Source: Desulfocicer sp963675955 (GTDB lineage: Bacteria; Desulfobacterota; Desulfobacteria; Desulfobacterales; Desulfobacteraceae). Taken from it: a DNA stretch of 64,000 nucleotides. This document shows positions 51,785 to 61,114 of the stretch, one piece after another. The translations under genes and the position numbers were made by a program. Within the stretch, counting starts at the first letter, position 1. Each line of letters starts with the position of its first letter. The notes beneath the pieces were generated by a model. That model saw only the letters and a program-made list of their open reading frames with translations. It was not told the DNA's origin and made no database searches. Location of the stretch: positions 1,240,001 to 1,304,000 of the forward strand of contig CAXXVR010000002.1 in the NCBI GenBank assembly GCA_963675955.2, given 5' to 3'.

Positions 51785-53356
51785 ATGTATAAACAATTCT
51801 ATCTGATGGAAAAGGAACCCTTTGACATTCATCCTTCACCTGAGTTGTTCTATAAATCCAATGCCCATCAAAATGGCTGGGGATACCTTTTTCAGGGGAT
51901 AAAATCCAATGAACCTATTTTGCTTGTCACCGGTGAATATGGTACTGGGAAAACCCTTTTGTGTCTTCGATTGGTCAAATTACTGAAGGCTCTTAAAAAA
52001 AAGAAAAAATTGCCATTTGTTTATCTGTCAACACCTACCTATGATTTTACGCGGGTGCTTGAAAAGATCATTATTGAGCTTAACATTTCCATGAACGGGG
52101 TGGATATATCAAAAGAATCGAAATTGCAACAGCTGATATATGATTTTTTTGAGGCAGCGGCCGGTAAAGGCAAGGAAAATTGTATTTACCTGGTCATTGA
52201 TGATGCCCAGGATTTCAATTATTCATTTATTAATAAGTTGCGATTACTTTGCAGTTATAACGTTGCCGGTGAGTTTCCCATCCGTTTAATTCTGTTTGCC
52301 CACCAGGATTTCTTTGCTCTGCTCAATGACCGGAAAAACGCCGCCATGGCCCAGCGCATAAGAAGAATTTATCGCTTAAATCCCTTTGAATTTGAAGAAA
52401 CCCGGGAATATATTTATTTTCGGTTGACCTATTCTGGAGCAAGTGGAGCACCGGTTTTTGATGATGATGCCATAGCGCTTATACAAAGCGCAAGCCGGGG
52501 GATTCCTCGACTTATTAATAATATTTGTGATAATTGCCTTTTGGTGTCGAGTAACGAGAGGCTTAATGAAATAGATGTGTCCATGGTCACTGAAGCCATG
52601 AAATTGGGAAACATGGTGGGTGTGGGGGAAGTGCAGAAAAATGACAGCTTGCCGCCGACATCGACGGACTACCATGATGATTCTGATGTAAAGGAGGAAA
52701 CGGATACCAATCCATTGCCGCGTGTTTCCGGGGGCAGAAGGGCTGCTGTCGACAAAATTTCCACTCATCCTGATTCAGGAGGACAACAAGTTGTCCATCC
52801 ATGGGAAGCCAAAGAAGGAGGCAATGAGCCGTTTCCAATACGGGATGATTACCCGGCACACCCTTATGTTGAGCATGTTGAGCCCGAAGAAAGATCCTCC
52901 CAGGAAGGAGAAGGCGAGAAGAAAAAGAGTAGCATCAAAAAGGGGAAATGGGAGTATATGAAAATAGGTATGATTGTTATTCTGGTTATGATAATTTTAT
53001 ATCTGTTATTTTATATTTTCAGCCAGAATGGTTCCAGTAAACATAGCAATCCCCAGAGCCTTAATGGTCAAATAGATACCATGGTTTCGGAATATAAGTG
53101 CGACGGCATAAAAAAGGAGGAGCAAAGCATAAAGAATCGCTTTTTGTTCAATGGGCATCCCCTTGTGCGCACAATAAACAATGAAAATGCCATGAGCTTA
53201 TTGCCTACTGACAGTCTGTCCGTCTTCAGACCATCTGCCCGTTGGGAGAGTTGCTGTTGGCATTCTTATATAAATTGTTGGAAGCAGGATCGGCAGCGTT
53301 TTAAACATGGAATCAGATTGATAAGGCGGGGAGAAACGCAATGCGAAATTGGTTAA
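51785..53356 (+). CDS. ExeA-like AAA+ ATPase of the polysaccharide locus, probable 3' frameshift
   Basis: The product begins YLMEKEPFDIHPSPELFY, typical of the ExeA/GspA-like ATPases found in secretion and exosortase-type polysaccharide clusters. Walker A is LLVTGEYGTGKTLLC (about 46-60) and Walker B YLVIDDAQDF. After the AAA domain (to about 280) comes a low-complexity charged linker, then one membrane helix (about 393-413). The final 35 residues (SCCWHSYINCWKQDRQRFKH...) are unlike a normal protein; a shift of frame gives the more natural ICPLGELLLAFLYKLLEAGS with a stop at 53303. A frameshift near 53205-53225 is likely, real or sequencing error. Confidence 0.8.
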   Translation: MYKQFYLMEKEPFDIHPSPELFYKSNAHQNGWGYLFQGIKSNEPILLVTGEYGTGKTLLCLRLVKLLKALKKKKKLPFVYLSTPTYDFTRVLEKIIIELNISMNGVDISKESKLQQLIYDFFEAAAGKGKENCIYLVIDDAQDFNYSFINKLRLLCSYNVAGEFPIRLILFAHQDFFALLNDRKNAAMAQRIRRIYRLNPFEFEETREYIYFRLTYSGASGAPVFDDDAIALIQSASRGIPRLINNICDNCLLVSSNERLNEIDVSMVTEAMKLGNMVGVGEVQKNDSLPPTSTDYHDDSDVKEETDTNPLPRVSGGRRAAVDKISTHPDSGGQQVVHPWEAKEGGNEPFPIRDDYPAHPYVEHVEPEERSSQEGEGEKKKSSIKKGKWEYMKIGMIVILVMIILYLLFYIFSQNGSSKHSNPQSLNGQIDTMVSEYKCDGIKKEEQSIKNRFLFNGHPLVRTINNENAMSLLPTDSLSVFRPSARWESCCWHSYINCWKQDRQRFKHGIRLIRRGETQCEIG

Positions 53357-54690
53357 TATCTGGAATAATGTTTCTGTTTGTCTGCATTCTTTTTTCAGCA
53401 GGATGTACAAAAAAATCTCCACCTGTGGTGGATAAAGACGTCATTACAAAAGCCTCAAAGGGATTTCATAAATTTGACTTTCAATCCATGGAGCCCATTG
53501 ATGCCGATGGTTTTGTGAAAAAAGTGGATAATTTTACCTTGATTTTTGATCCGTCGGCATCCATGACAAATGCATATACGACGTCAGAATCCTGTGTTTC
53601 ATGTCATACAGATTATCAGAATCTGGAGTTTGCTCAAAAACATGCCTTGCAGTATGGGGGGCGGGAATTTGTTGAGGAAAAAAAAGAAACCTATTACATG
53701 GATTGCAACCGCTGCCACCAGAACAATCTCTACAGTAAATTTCATTTTGCCAGACAGCTTGCCAGAAGTATTAACCAGGCCATTCCGGAACTGGATTATA
53801 CAGGTACCATAAGAACCTTTGGTTATCCTGTGTATAACAGTTTTGAGTATGGTTTTAAACCCAATGACAATACCCAATATCTTCAATATGATAAACAAGA
53901 CTTTGACCGTGCCATAAGGAAGATTTTTGATGCCGACGGGGTCAGTCCCCTGGCACCAACAATTTACGCCACCGCTCGGGACTGGTTGAGACATAAAGGA
54001 AAGATTGCCGTCATCATCATCAGTGACGGGGTGGACATGGGGGATAAAGCCATTCTGGCTGCCGAGGACTTAAAGGACAGATATGGAGAAATGGTGTGCA
54101 TCTATACTATTCTCATTGGTAATGATCCTGCGGGTAAAGCGGTGCTGGAAAAGATAGCAAAGGCAGGTCAATGCGGGTCTTTTATCAATGGGGACCATTT
54201 GCTTGAGAAAGACAAAATGATTGAGACCGTCCATGAGATCTTTCTGGCAAGGGCACAGCTTGACAGTGATGGAGACGGGGTGTCCGATGATAAAGATGAC
54301 TGCCCAGGCACCAAACCAGGCCTGAAAGTTGATGAACACGGATGCTGGGATCTTGTGATGCTGGCGGATGTGCTTTTTGATTTTGACAAGGATAATTTAA
54401 AACCAGAAGGGATGAATGTCCTTGATCAGGTGGAGGATCTGTTGAATAAACACACCTTCTTGGATCTGCATCTCAGTGGACACACCGACAATTTTGGTTC
54501 CATGAAATATAATATTGATCTGTCTAAACGCCGGGCCCAGGCCGGATTGAACTATCTGGTTAAAAAGGGAATTGATCCTGCAAGATTATCCATGAGCTGG
54601 CACTCCTTTTCCATTCCGGTGGCCACCAATGATAATCCGGCGGGAAGAGCTTTGAACCGCCGTCTGGAATTTAAATTTAAAAAACGGTAG
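53341..54690 (+). CDS. OmpA-family lipoprotein with von Willebrand A-like domain carrying two heme-binding motifs
   Basis: The product has 449 residues. The signal peptide ends in lipobox FSAGCTK. Residues about 65-295 look like a von Willebrand A domain: FDPSASM (MIDAS, Asp 70), FARQLARSINQAIPELDY, and VIIISDGVDMGD. Between MIDAS and the first helix is an insert of about 55 residues with two CXXCH motifs (CVSCH from 85; CNRCH from 122), suggesting two c-type hemes. A calcium-binding TSP3-like stretch (DSDGDGVSDDKDDCPG) and an OmpA domain (LADVLFDFDKDNLKPEG..., HTDNFGSMKYNIDLSKRRA) follow. It lies inside the polysaccharide operon. GGGGAGAAACGC precedes the ATG. Confidence 0.82.
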   Translation: MRNWLISGIMFLFVCILFSAGCTKKSPPVVDKDVITKASKGFHKFDFQSMEPIDADGFVKKVDNFTLIFDPSASMTNAYTTSESCVSCHTDYQNLEFAQKHALQYGGREFVEEKKETYYMDCNRCHQNNLYSKFHFARQLARSINQAIPELDYTGTIRTFGYPVYNSFEYGFKPNDNTQYLQYDKQDFDRAIRKIFDADGVSPLAPTIYATARDWLRHKGKIAVIIISDGVDMGDKAILAAEDLKDRYGEMVCIYTILIGNDPAGKAVLEKIAKAGQCGSFINGDHLLEKDKMIETVHEIFLARAQLDSDGDGVSDDKDDCPGTKPGLKVDEHGCWDLVMLADVLFDFDKDNLKPEGMNVLDQVEDLLNKHTFLDLHLSGHTDNFGSMKYNIDLSKRRAQAGLNYLVKKGIDPARLSMSWHSFSIPVATNDNPAGRALNRRLEFKFKKR

Positions 54691-54757
54691 CAGATAGATT
54701 TAAAAAATGGAAAAAAATAGTCAGAATTGAAATTATAAAGAAGAGCAGGAGATTTAG

Positions 54758-55795
54758 ATGATCCAGAATTTGAAAATATTTATTACCCTATTATTGATAG
54801 TTATGGGTTGTATTTCCTGTGCAGGAAAACCTGAAGTTGGAATCAGTGAAGACATCACCTATGATCGTATTATGCCCAAGGTAGAGCATGAATATTTGCT
54901 GGGACCGGGTGATGTGCTTGAGCTTGTTTACCACTATAATCCCAAGCCGGATACCAAGGCATATGTGTTGTCTGTGGCAGATGTTTTAAGAGTTGAATTT
55001 GCTTATCATCCTGATATGAATAGAGAATTAACCGTTCGACCTGATGGAAATATTACCATGCCCATGAAGGGTGGGGTATATGCTTTGGGTTTGACCCCGT
55101 TGGAACTTGAAGAAAAAATTAAAAATTTATACAGTAAAGAATTCCTTGATCCGGTTGTCACGATTACCATGATTCAATACAACCGTACAATTGATCATTT
55201 GAAAAAAGCCATCACCACTTCAGGCCGGGGGGAGAGCAAACTTTCTGCAATCCGTCCAGATGGCTATATTTCTTTTCCCATAATAGACGATGTTCTTGCA
55301 GGAGGTAAAACCCTGCCTGAGGTCAGAGATCTTATTACAAAACAATATCAGGCAAAAATAGATAACTTGACCATTACTTTGATTTTGCAACAGATGAAAG
55401 CCAACTTGGTTTATATAATGGGGGAGGTGGCAAACCCCAATAGCTACCTTATAGATGGCTCTATTTCAGTAAGTCAGCTGGTTGCCAGAGCCGGAGGAGC
55501 AACTGACAGGGCGGAGAAGAGTACGGTTCTTGTCATAAGCAGAGATAAAAAAAGAAGGCCACGGGGTCAATTGGTGAATCTTGAGAAGGTTTTATATGAT
55601 GGGGATTTAAGCCAGGATTTGATATTAGGACAATATGATATCGTGTATGTTCCCAAATCAGCAATTGCACGGAGGAATTTGTTTGTGGATCAGTATATCA
55701 ACAAAATGATTCCTACCTCTCTTATCGGACCTTATGAAATGGGTGGCACTGTTTTTGGCGGCTCTTTAATTGAAGCAAGCCCGATAATAAAATAG
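54758..55795 (+). CDS. Outer-membrane polysaccharide export protein (OPX/Wza-like)
   Basis: The 345-residue lipoprotein has a signal ending VMGCISCAGKPE, then the Poly_export domain (YLLGPGDVLELV and TVRPDGNITMPMKGGVYALG) and two SLBB-type segments (IRPDGYISFPIIDDVLAGG; VYIMGEVANPNSYLIDGS followed by VSQLVARAGGATDRA). It should form the outer-membrane channel for the polymer. The gene follows the OmpA lipoprotein with about 67 bp between and precedes the chain-length gene. Confidence 0.9.
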   Translation: MIQNLKIFITLLLIVMGCISCAGKPEVGISEDITYDRIMPKVEHEYLLGPGDVLELVYHYNPKPDTKAYVLSVADVLRVEFAYHPDMNRELTVRPDGNITMPMKGGVYALGLTPLELEEKIKNLYSKEFLDPVVTITMIQYNRTIDHLKKAITTSGRGESKLSAIRPDGYISFPIIDDVLAGGKTLPEVRDLITKQYQAKIDNLTITLILQQMKANLVYIMGEVANPNSYLIDGSISVSQLVARAGGATDRAEKSTVLVISRDKKRRPRGQLVNLEKVLYDGDLSQDLILGQYDIVYVPKSAIARRNLFVDQYINKMIPTSLIGPYEMGGTVFGGSLIEASPIIK

Positions 55796-55867
55796 TCGCT
55801 GCAGGAATTGAAACTGATTGGATTTGATCAAACCGGTTATAATAATTAAGTAAAAGGGTATAAAATT

Positions 55868-57316
55868 ATGGCGATTACTTCATTAAAATCATCAAGAGAT
55901 TTTGTACGTATCTGGTTTTTCTGGAAAAAACCGGCTATATTTATATTCTGCCTTATTGTGTTTAGTATTTGTTTCTATTCTTTTACATCGACACCTAAAT
56001 ATAAAAGCATTGCAAAAATGCTCGTTCTTCCCAAGCCCAGTGATGAAATGGTCATTTCTCCCGGCCAAGATTCTCGACAATATCTTTCACGTCCAGTGAG
56101 TAGTCTGGATATCAATACGGAAATTGAGTTATTAAAAAGTGATGTGGTTCTTTTAGAAACTGCTGAATACTATAATAAACAAGTCAATTCTGAAACTGCC
56201 AGAGCCACAGAACTGCAGGGAGACTCTAATTTCTTTGGATGGCTGAAAAATGCAGATTTATCACTTTCTCTTACTGATACAGAAAAAAAAATAAAAAGCC
56301 TGCTTGGGGGGCTGGAAGTAGAACCTATTTTGTCCTCCAATATTATTATGGTTTCATTGACCTCCCCATATAAAGATCAGGTTAGTGAGGTGCTTAGCAA
56401 ACTTCTTGAAGTCTATTTGAAATATCAAAGAAAAACCTTCTCACTTGGTGATACAGCATTGTTTTATGATAAACAGAAGGAATATTACGCAGAAAAACTG
56501 GCGGCCGCAGAAAAAAAATTAAAATCGTTTACCAATCGTTGGAATATTATTAATATGGAGGGGCAGACAGAGGCAAATCTCCAACAGATTTCAGCATTTC
56601 AAACTGAATTGAATAATCTGGAAATAACAATTGCAGAGAATCAGGCTAAAATAGACATGTTGGCAAATGGACTCAAGATTGAAGGCGATAAATTCACGTT
56701 ATCAAAGGAAATGCGTTCTATGCCCGTAATTGTTGAGCTGGCAAAGGGCCTGGTTCCGTTATTAATTAAGCGCACCGAAATAAGTAAAACCTTTACCAAA
56801 GAAAGCAGGGAATTTCAACAGATCAACGACCAGATCGCAATGCTGCGTCAGGAGATAAGGAATGAAAGTTTAAGCGCTGGAAGATCGGATATCATTGAAA
56901 ATAAAACGCTTCAATTTAAAAGAGATGAAATTGCCAAAAAAATTGAAGATCTGAAAGCACAGTCCAGCGATTTCCAGCAGAAACGAGAAGCGTTGAGAGC
57001 GGTGGAACTGGAAGTTCAAATAGCCAGAGACAATTACCTTAAGTATGGTGCAAAAAGAGAAGATTCACGACTGTTTACCAAGCGAAATGAAAGCAATCTA
57101 TCTAATGTAGTCATTGTGGAGCCACCTACGATCCCCACCAAACCTGACTCTCCCAATAAGCTACTTGCTTTTCAAGTATCTATATTTTTAGGGCTTTTTG
57201 CGGCATTTATATTGCCCTTTATCCTTGAAACCGTTGACCATAAACTAAAAACAGCTGATGATATTGAACGAGTTATTTCTCTTCCAGTCATTTGTAGCTA
57301 TAACGAAATTGGATAA
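55868..57316 (+). CDS. Polysaccharide chain-length determinant / co-polymerase (Wzz/GumC-like)
   Basis: The 482-residue inner-membrane protein has an N-terminal helix (about 18-38, IFIFCLIVFSICFYSF) with the PCP-type start YKSIAKMLVLPKP, a long coiled-coil periplasmic region (about 190-390) and a C-terminal helix (about 437-457, after PDSPNKLLAFQVSIFLGLFA). The proline-rich segment IPTKPDSPNK before the last helix is typical. It controls polymer length with the ATPase encoded next door. Confidence 0.88.
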   Translation: MAITSLKSSRDFVRIWFFWKKPAIFIFCLIVFSICFYSFTSTPKYKSIAKMLVLPKPSDEMVISPGQDSRQYLSRPVSSLDINTEIELLKSDVVLLETAEYYNKQVNSETARATELQGDSNFFGWLKNADLSLSLTDTEKKIKSLLGGLEVEPILSSNIIMVSLTSPYKDQVSEVLSKLLEVYLKYQRKTFSLGDTALFYDKQKEYYAEKLAAAEKKLKSFTNRWNIINMEGQTEANLQQISAFQTELNNLEITIAENQAKIDMLANGLKIEGDKFTLSKEMRSMPVIVELAKGLVPLLIKRTEISKTFTKESREFQQINDQIAMLRQEIRNESLSAGRSDIIENKTLQFKRDEIAKKIEDLKAQSSDFQQKREALRAVELEVQIARDNYLKYGAKREDSRLFTKRNESNLSNVVIVEPPTIPTKPDSPNKLLAFQVSIFLGLFAAFILPFILETVDHKLKTADDIERVISLPVICSYNEIG

Positions 57317-57368
57317 GACTGAAGATAAAGTTAATGTCGATTAAATTGATAAATAAGAGAATTTGATT

Positions 57369-58418
57369 ATGAAACAGATAAACTGGCAAGATTCTTTTCA
57401 AAGCGTACCTTTGGAAGAAGAAAACTCTGGTCACATAAAAGCCCGCAGCTATTCCCAACACACCTCTTATACTGATCGATTCACAAATGTCAGGGCAAAA
57501 CATAAAAAAGAGTTTCGACAAGATCAAAACAGCCCATCTTCTTTTAGAGATAGTTTTATCCAAATGGATCGATATGGAAAGGTCGACGAATCGACAAAAG
57601 ATACGATTAATGGGCCAGCACATAAAACCCAGGGTTCATCACAAAAATCTATTTCAGATGGGGGCCTGAAACCGGATCATAACGATGTGGAATTCACGAC
57701 CTCGTCAGGAACCGAGAAGGTCCCTGTTTTTGAATTTAACCAAAGCAGCCAAGGTGACAGAAAAACTTCAGAATCATGGCGGTTTCTTAATTTGAAAAAT
57801 AAGAAGCAGACAGGTGATCTTTATAAAAAGATTCTATTTTTTAACAAAAAAAATGATGCTAAAGTTTTTAATTTTATGGGAAGCCGGGGACGGGAAGGGG
57901 TGACCACTATTCTTTCAAACTTGGTTGATTATGTCAATTCACAAACCACGAAAAAAAGAATTTTAGTGGTAGATGCCAATTCTAAATCACCCAGCCTACA
58001 TAAAGTGTTTAATATATCCCCAAAGGCACCGGGTCTTTTGGATATATTTAATAATAGAAGTGAAATTTGTGAAACAACGTTACAAATAACTTCCCATATC
58101 TTTTTACTTTGCTGTGGTAAGGGAAATGTTAATAACAGTGGTTTGGAACAAGATAATTTTCGCAAACTGATTGACTACTGTAAGTCCTTTTTTGACTATA
58201 TTTTGATTGATTGTGCCCCAGTTCTTAGCTCAACGGATGCTTTATCTGTGGCACCTGTTGCAGACTACAATTTTTTAATTATTCGCTCTGCCAATGATCA
58301 GCGACCTGTGATTGAGAAGGCAAAATCGTTGTTGCAGAATGATGAGTGTAAGATTGGCGGTGTTCTTTTGAATCGGGTGCAACAAGTTATTCCAGGGTGG
58401 CTTTACAAGTTCATATAA
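57369..58418 (+). CDS. CpsD/BY-kinase-like ATPase with degenerate P-loop
   Basis: The product has 349 residues. The first 150 are low-complexity and polar. The ATPase domain (about 160-345) has NFMGSRGREGVTTILSNL where a Walker A is expected: the invariant lysine is replaced by Val (GREGVTT), so ATP binding is doubtful. The Walker A' part RILVVDANSKSPSLH and Walker B-like YILIDCAPVLSSTDALSVAP are kept. The C-terminus has a single Tyr (GWLYKFI), not a Tyr-rich tail, so it is not a typical autokinase. It may act as a scaffold for the chain-length protein encoded just upstream. Confidence 0.8.
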   Translation: MKQINWQDSFQSVPLEEENSGHIKARSYSQHTSYTDRFTNVRAKHKKEFRQDQNSPSSFRDSFIQMDRYGKVDESTKDTINGPAHKTQGSSQKSISDGGLKPDHNDVEFTTSSGTEKVPVFEFNQSSQGDRKTSESWRFLNLKNKKQTGDLYKKILFFNKKNDAKVFNFMGSRGREGVTTILSNLVDYVNSQTTKKRILVVDANSKSPSLHKVFNISPKAPGLLDIFNNRSEICETTLQITSHIFLLCCGKGNVNNSGLEQDNFRKLIDYCKSFFDYILIDCAPVLSSTDALSVAPVADYNFLIIRSANDQRPVIEKAKSLLQNDECKIGGVLLNRVQQVIPGWLYKFI

Positions 58419-58440
58419 GTAGGTATTATGAGGTTGTTGC

Positions 58441-59748
58441 ATGATAAAATTTCTTCTCTATATTTTAATTTCAAGTTTGTTTGTTCTGGACTGGCTGTAC
58501 CTGGAGCTTAATATAGGTATTCGTCAGGTTACCTGGTTGCCTGAGTTTATTTCGATCATTATTGCTGTGACTATACCATTGAAAACTGCCGTTTCGAAAA
58601 CAACACAAATACCTATAAAATATATAATATTTCTTACAATATATTTGCTCCATCTGATCATTGGTTTTCTGTTTAATGATGTTAGCGGTTGGACCATTCT
58701 GGCTGGACTTCGTATTTATATCAAATTTATTCCTATTTTCCTTTTACCGTTTATTTTTCCATTATCGGAAGATGAATTTAAAAAAATAGTGGTATTTGTT
58801 TTTATCTTGGCGATGATGCAGTTTCCCGTTGTGCTTTTACAACGGTTTGTTTTCTTTGCGTCATCACTCTCTGGAGATCCAATGGGGGGTACGGTCGGGC
58901 ATTCAGCATCAGGCGTTTTATCAATTTTTCTTCTTATTACAATATCTTTTATTATTGCTTTTTATTTTAAAGAGAGGATTTCCTTACCATTTTTTTTGAT
59001 AACCCTTGGTGCAGCTTTTATACCTACAATGTTAAACGAAACTAAAATAACATTCATATTGTTGCCAGTGGCCTTTATTTTTCCCGCACTCTTTATCAAA
59101 GCACAACGGAAAAATATTTTCAGAGCAATTTTGGTTATAACGATTTTTGCAGTTTCTTTTGTTATTTTTAAAGGTGTATATGATTATTTTCAGAAAAAAA
59201 GGTGGGGATATGGTATTGAAACATTTATTTTGATGCCAGGAAGGTTGGATAAATACAGTGCAGCACGAATTGATCCCATTAAATATTCTTTTATAAATGC
59301 AGTGAAAGATCCTCGTTTCATTGTTTTTGGAAGAGGTGCTGGAAATGTATCAGAAGGATTTACTAAGAAACTCAGCGGCAAATATGTTCAGTTGGGAAAA
59401 TATTATGGTCTAGGGGGTGTGTCATTTCCTAAATTTATATGGGAAATTGGGATTGTAGGCACCATGATTTTTTTCTTTCTAATACTCTTTATATTTCGAG
59501 ATGCTATGCGGTTGTCAAAACAAATTGGATTTGATGGTGCATTTGCCTTGGGAATGTTAAGTTTTTGCGTCTTTTTTGCTTTGTCAATGTTCTATACATT
59601 CACCATGGACTCTAACCTTTTTGTATTTCTATTCTTTTTCTTTTCCGGATATGTTGCAAAACAGCGGAACGTACAGATGATTGAAGCCGAGTCAACGGAA
59701 TTTCTGGAAGATAAAGAATCACTTGATGATAAAATGATATTAGCTTAA
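58441..59748 (+). CDS. O-antigen ligase/polymerase-like membrane protein
   Basis: The 435-residue hydrophobic protein has ten or more membrane helices and a large periplasmic loop (about 260-330: YGIETFILMPGRLDKYSAAR, FGRGAGNVSEGFTKKLSGKY) before the last four helices, as in Wzy polymerases and WaaL ligases. It could polymerise the repeat unit or join it to a lipid. It has a long hydrophilic tail ending SLDDKMILA. The gene follows the ATPase with 22 bp between and ends the plus-strand unit of the locus. Confidence 0.78.
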   Translation: MIKFLLYILISSLFVLDWLYLELNIGIRQVTWLPEFISIIIAVTIPLKTAVSKTTQIPIKYIIFLTIYLLHLIIGFLFNDVSGWTILAGLRIYIKFIPIFLLPFIFPLSEDEFKKIVVFVFILAMMQFPVVLLQRFVFFASSLSGDPMGGTVGHSASGVLSIFLLITISFIIAFYFKERISLPFFLITLGAAFIPTMLNETKITFILLPVAFIFPALFIKAQRKNIFRAILVITIFAVSFVIFKGVYDYFQKKRWGYGIETFILMPGRLDKYSAARIDPIKYSFINAVKDPRFIVFGRGAGNVSEGFTKKLSGKYVQLGKYYGLGGVSFPKFIWEIGIVGTMIFFFLILFIFRDAMRLSKQIGFDGAFALGMLSFCVFFALSMFYTFTMDSNLFVFLFFFFSGYVAKQRNVQMIEAESTEFLEDKESLDDKMILA

Positions 59749-59782
59749 TTTAGCCTTGCTCACAAGATGAGCCACCCTGGGG

Positions 59783-59877
59783 AGGGGTCAGGCTGGCGTT
59801 ATGGACGTTTTCGTTTAAATTTCGGTTTATTCTTAGATGCTTGCTAAAAACACAATAACACAACCCTGACCCTGTTG
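59783..59877. repeat. REP-like inverted-repeat element (family B, copy 3)
   Basis: GGGGTCAGGCTGGCGTTATGG at one end is similar to the start of the elements at 4006, and ACAACCCTGACCCTGTTGG at the other is its near-complement. It lies in the short gap between two convergent genes of the polysaccharide locus, where it may help end transcription. Confidence 0.55.
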
Positions 59878-59918
59878 GTCCGCCAATTGAGAGATGGCCT
59901 ATCTTATGACCAATCCTC

Positions 59919-61106
59919 TTAATTTGTTTTTTTATTGAGGGAGTTATATGCGGCAAGTAGTTTGGGAACTTCGTGCTTCCATTGCAACTTCTTACGAACC
60001 CGCATCATTCCAAAATTCCCCATTTTTTTACCTAATTCTGGATTGTCAAGAACTTTAATTATGTTTTTTATTAATGATTGATAGTTATTGGGAGTCGCAT
60101 ATAGTGAAGCGGACTGTGCTGAAAATCTTCCCTCTGTCATTTCAAATTGAACGATGGGTTTCCCAAGCGCCATGTATTCCATTATTTTGTTCATGGTTGA
60201 TTTGTTGTTCATTTCATTAACAGCGTCTGGGTTGACACAAACATCTGATGTGCTAAGAATTTCCATTAAAATATTATCGCTGACACGCCCAGTGAATGTT
60301 ACGTAGGAATTAATGTTTAATTTTTCAGCCAGTGATTTGAGCAGAGGAAGCTGTGTGCCCCCTCCTACGAGAATAAAATGAACATCGTTCCTCTTAATTA
60401 GATGAACAAGATATGCAACACCTTTTAGCAGATAATCAAGGCCTTCCTGTTCCCCCATTACCCCTACATATCCGACCAAAAATTTTTTACCAGATTTCCA
60501 TTTTTCATTTGAAGGCAGCAGGCGTGTTCGTTTAAGATCTGGTCCGCTTCTAACGATGTAAACATTATCGGGCTTCATTCCTCCCCTTTTTACTGCAATT
60601 TTTTTATAGGACATATTTGTCGCTATGGATATATCAGCGGTTTTGAAGGTCCATCGTTCCCATAAAAGCATTAATTTGTAAAAAATATCTTTTTTTCCAA
60701 ATTTGGCAAAATATAATTCAGGATTAATATCATGGTGATCAAACACAAATTTTTTGTTTAAGAAAAATTTATACAATCCAGCAATAATAAAAATATTGTC
60801 CGGTGGGTTACAGGCATGAATGACATCAAAACCGCGTTGAAAATAAATTTTTAGAGACAACTTGAATTGATAAAAGAGTGCCAGTGAATATTCTATTAAA
60901 TATCCTGAGGGACTCTTTCCTTCCACGGGCAGTGGATGACGATGGATATGGATACCGTCAAGGTATTCATACGTTTTTTCAAACCCCCTCATTGCAGGAC
61001 AGATAATTGAGACCGAGTGTCCATTCATCTGCAGTGTGGTTGCTTCTTGCCAGACTCGCCTGTCAAAAGGGACGGGTAGGTTTTCAACTATAATTAAGAT
61101 TTTCAT
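59919..61106 (-). CDS. Glycosyltransferase family 4 (WbuB-like)
   Basis: The 395-residue GT-B enzyme begins MKILIIVENLPVPFDRRVWQ with EATTLQMNGHSVSIICP, has GFDVIHACNPPDN and FDHHDINPELYF in the acceptor half, and the donor-binding segment VGYVGVMGEQEGLDYLLKGV, LVGGGTQLP and STMNKIMEYMALGKPIVQFE with the retaining-GT4 glutamate. It adds a sugar from a nucleotide donor to the growing lipid-linked unit in the cytoplasm. It is minus strand, convergent with the polymerase gene. Confidence 0.88.
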   Translation of the reverse strand: MKILIIVENLPVPFDRRVWQEATTLQMNGHSVSIICPAMRGFEKTYEYLDGIHIHRHPLPVEGKSPSGYLIEYSLALFYQFKLSLKIYFQRGFDVIHACNPPDNIFIIAGLYKFFLNKKFVFDHHDINPELYFAKFGKKDIFYKLMLLWERWTFKTADISIATNMSYKKIAVKRGGMKPDNVYIVRSGPDLKRTRLLPSNEKWKSGKKFLVGYVGVMGEQEGLDYLLKGVAYLVHLIKRNDVHFILVGGGTQLPLLKSLAEKLNINSYVTFTGRVSDNILMEILSTSDVCVNPDAVNEMNNKSTMNKIMEYMALGKPIVQFEMTEGRFSAQSASLYATPNNYQSLIKNIIKVLDNPELGKKMGNFGMMRVRKKLQWKHEVPKLLAAYNSLNKKTN

Positions 61107-61114
61107 TTTAAATT

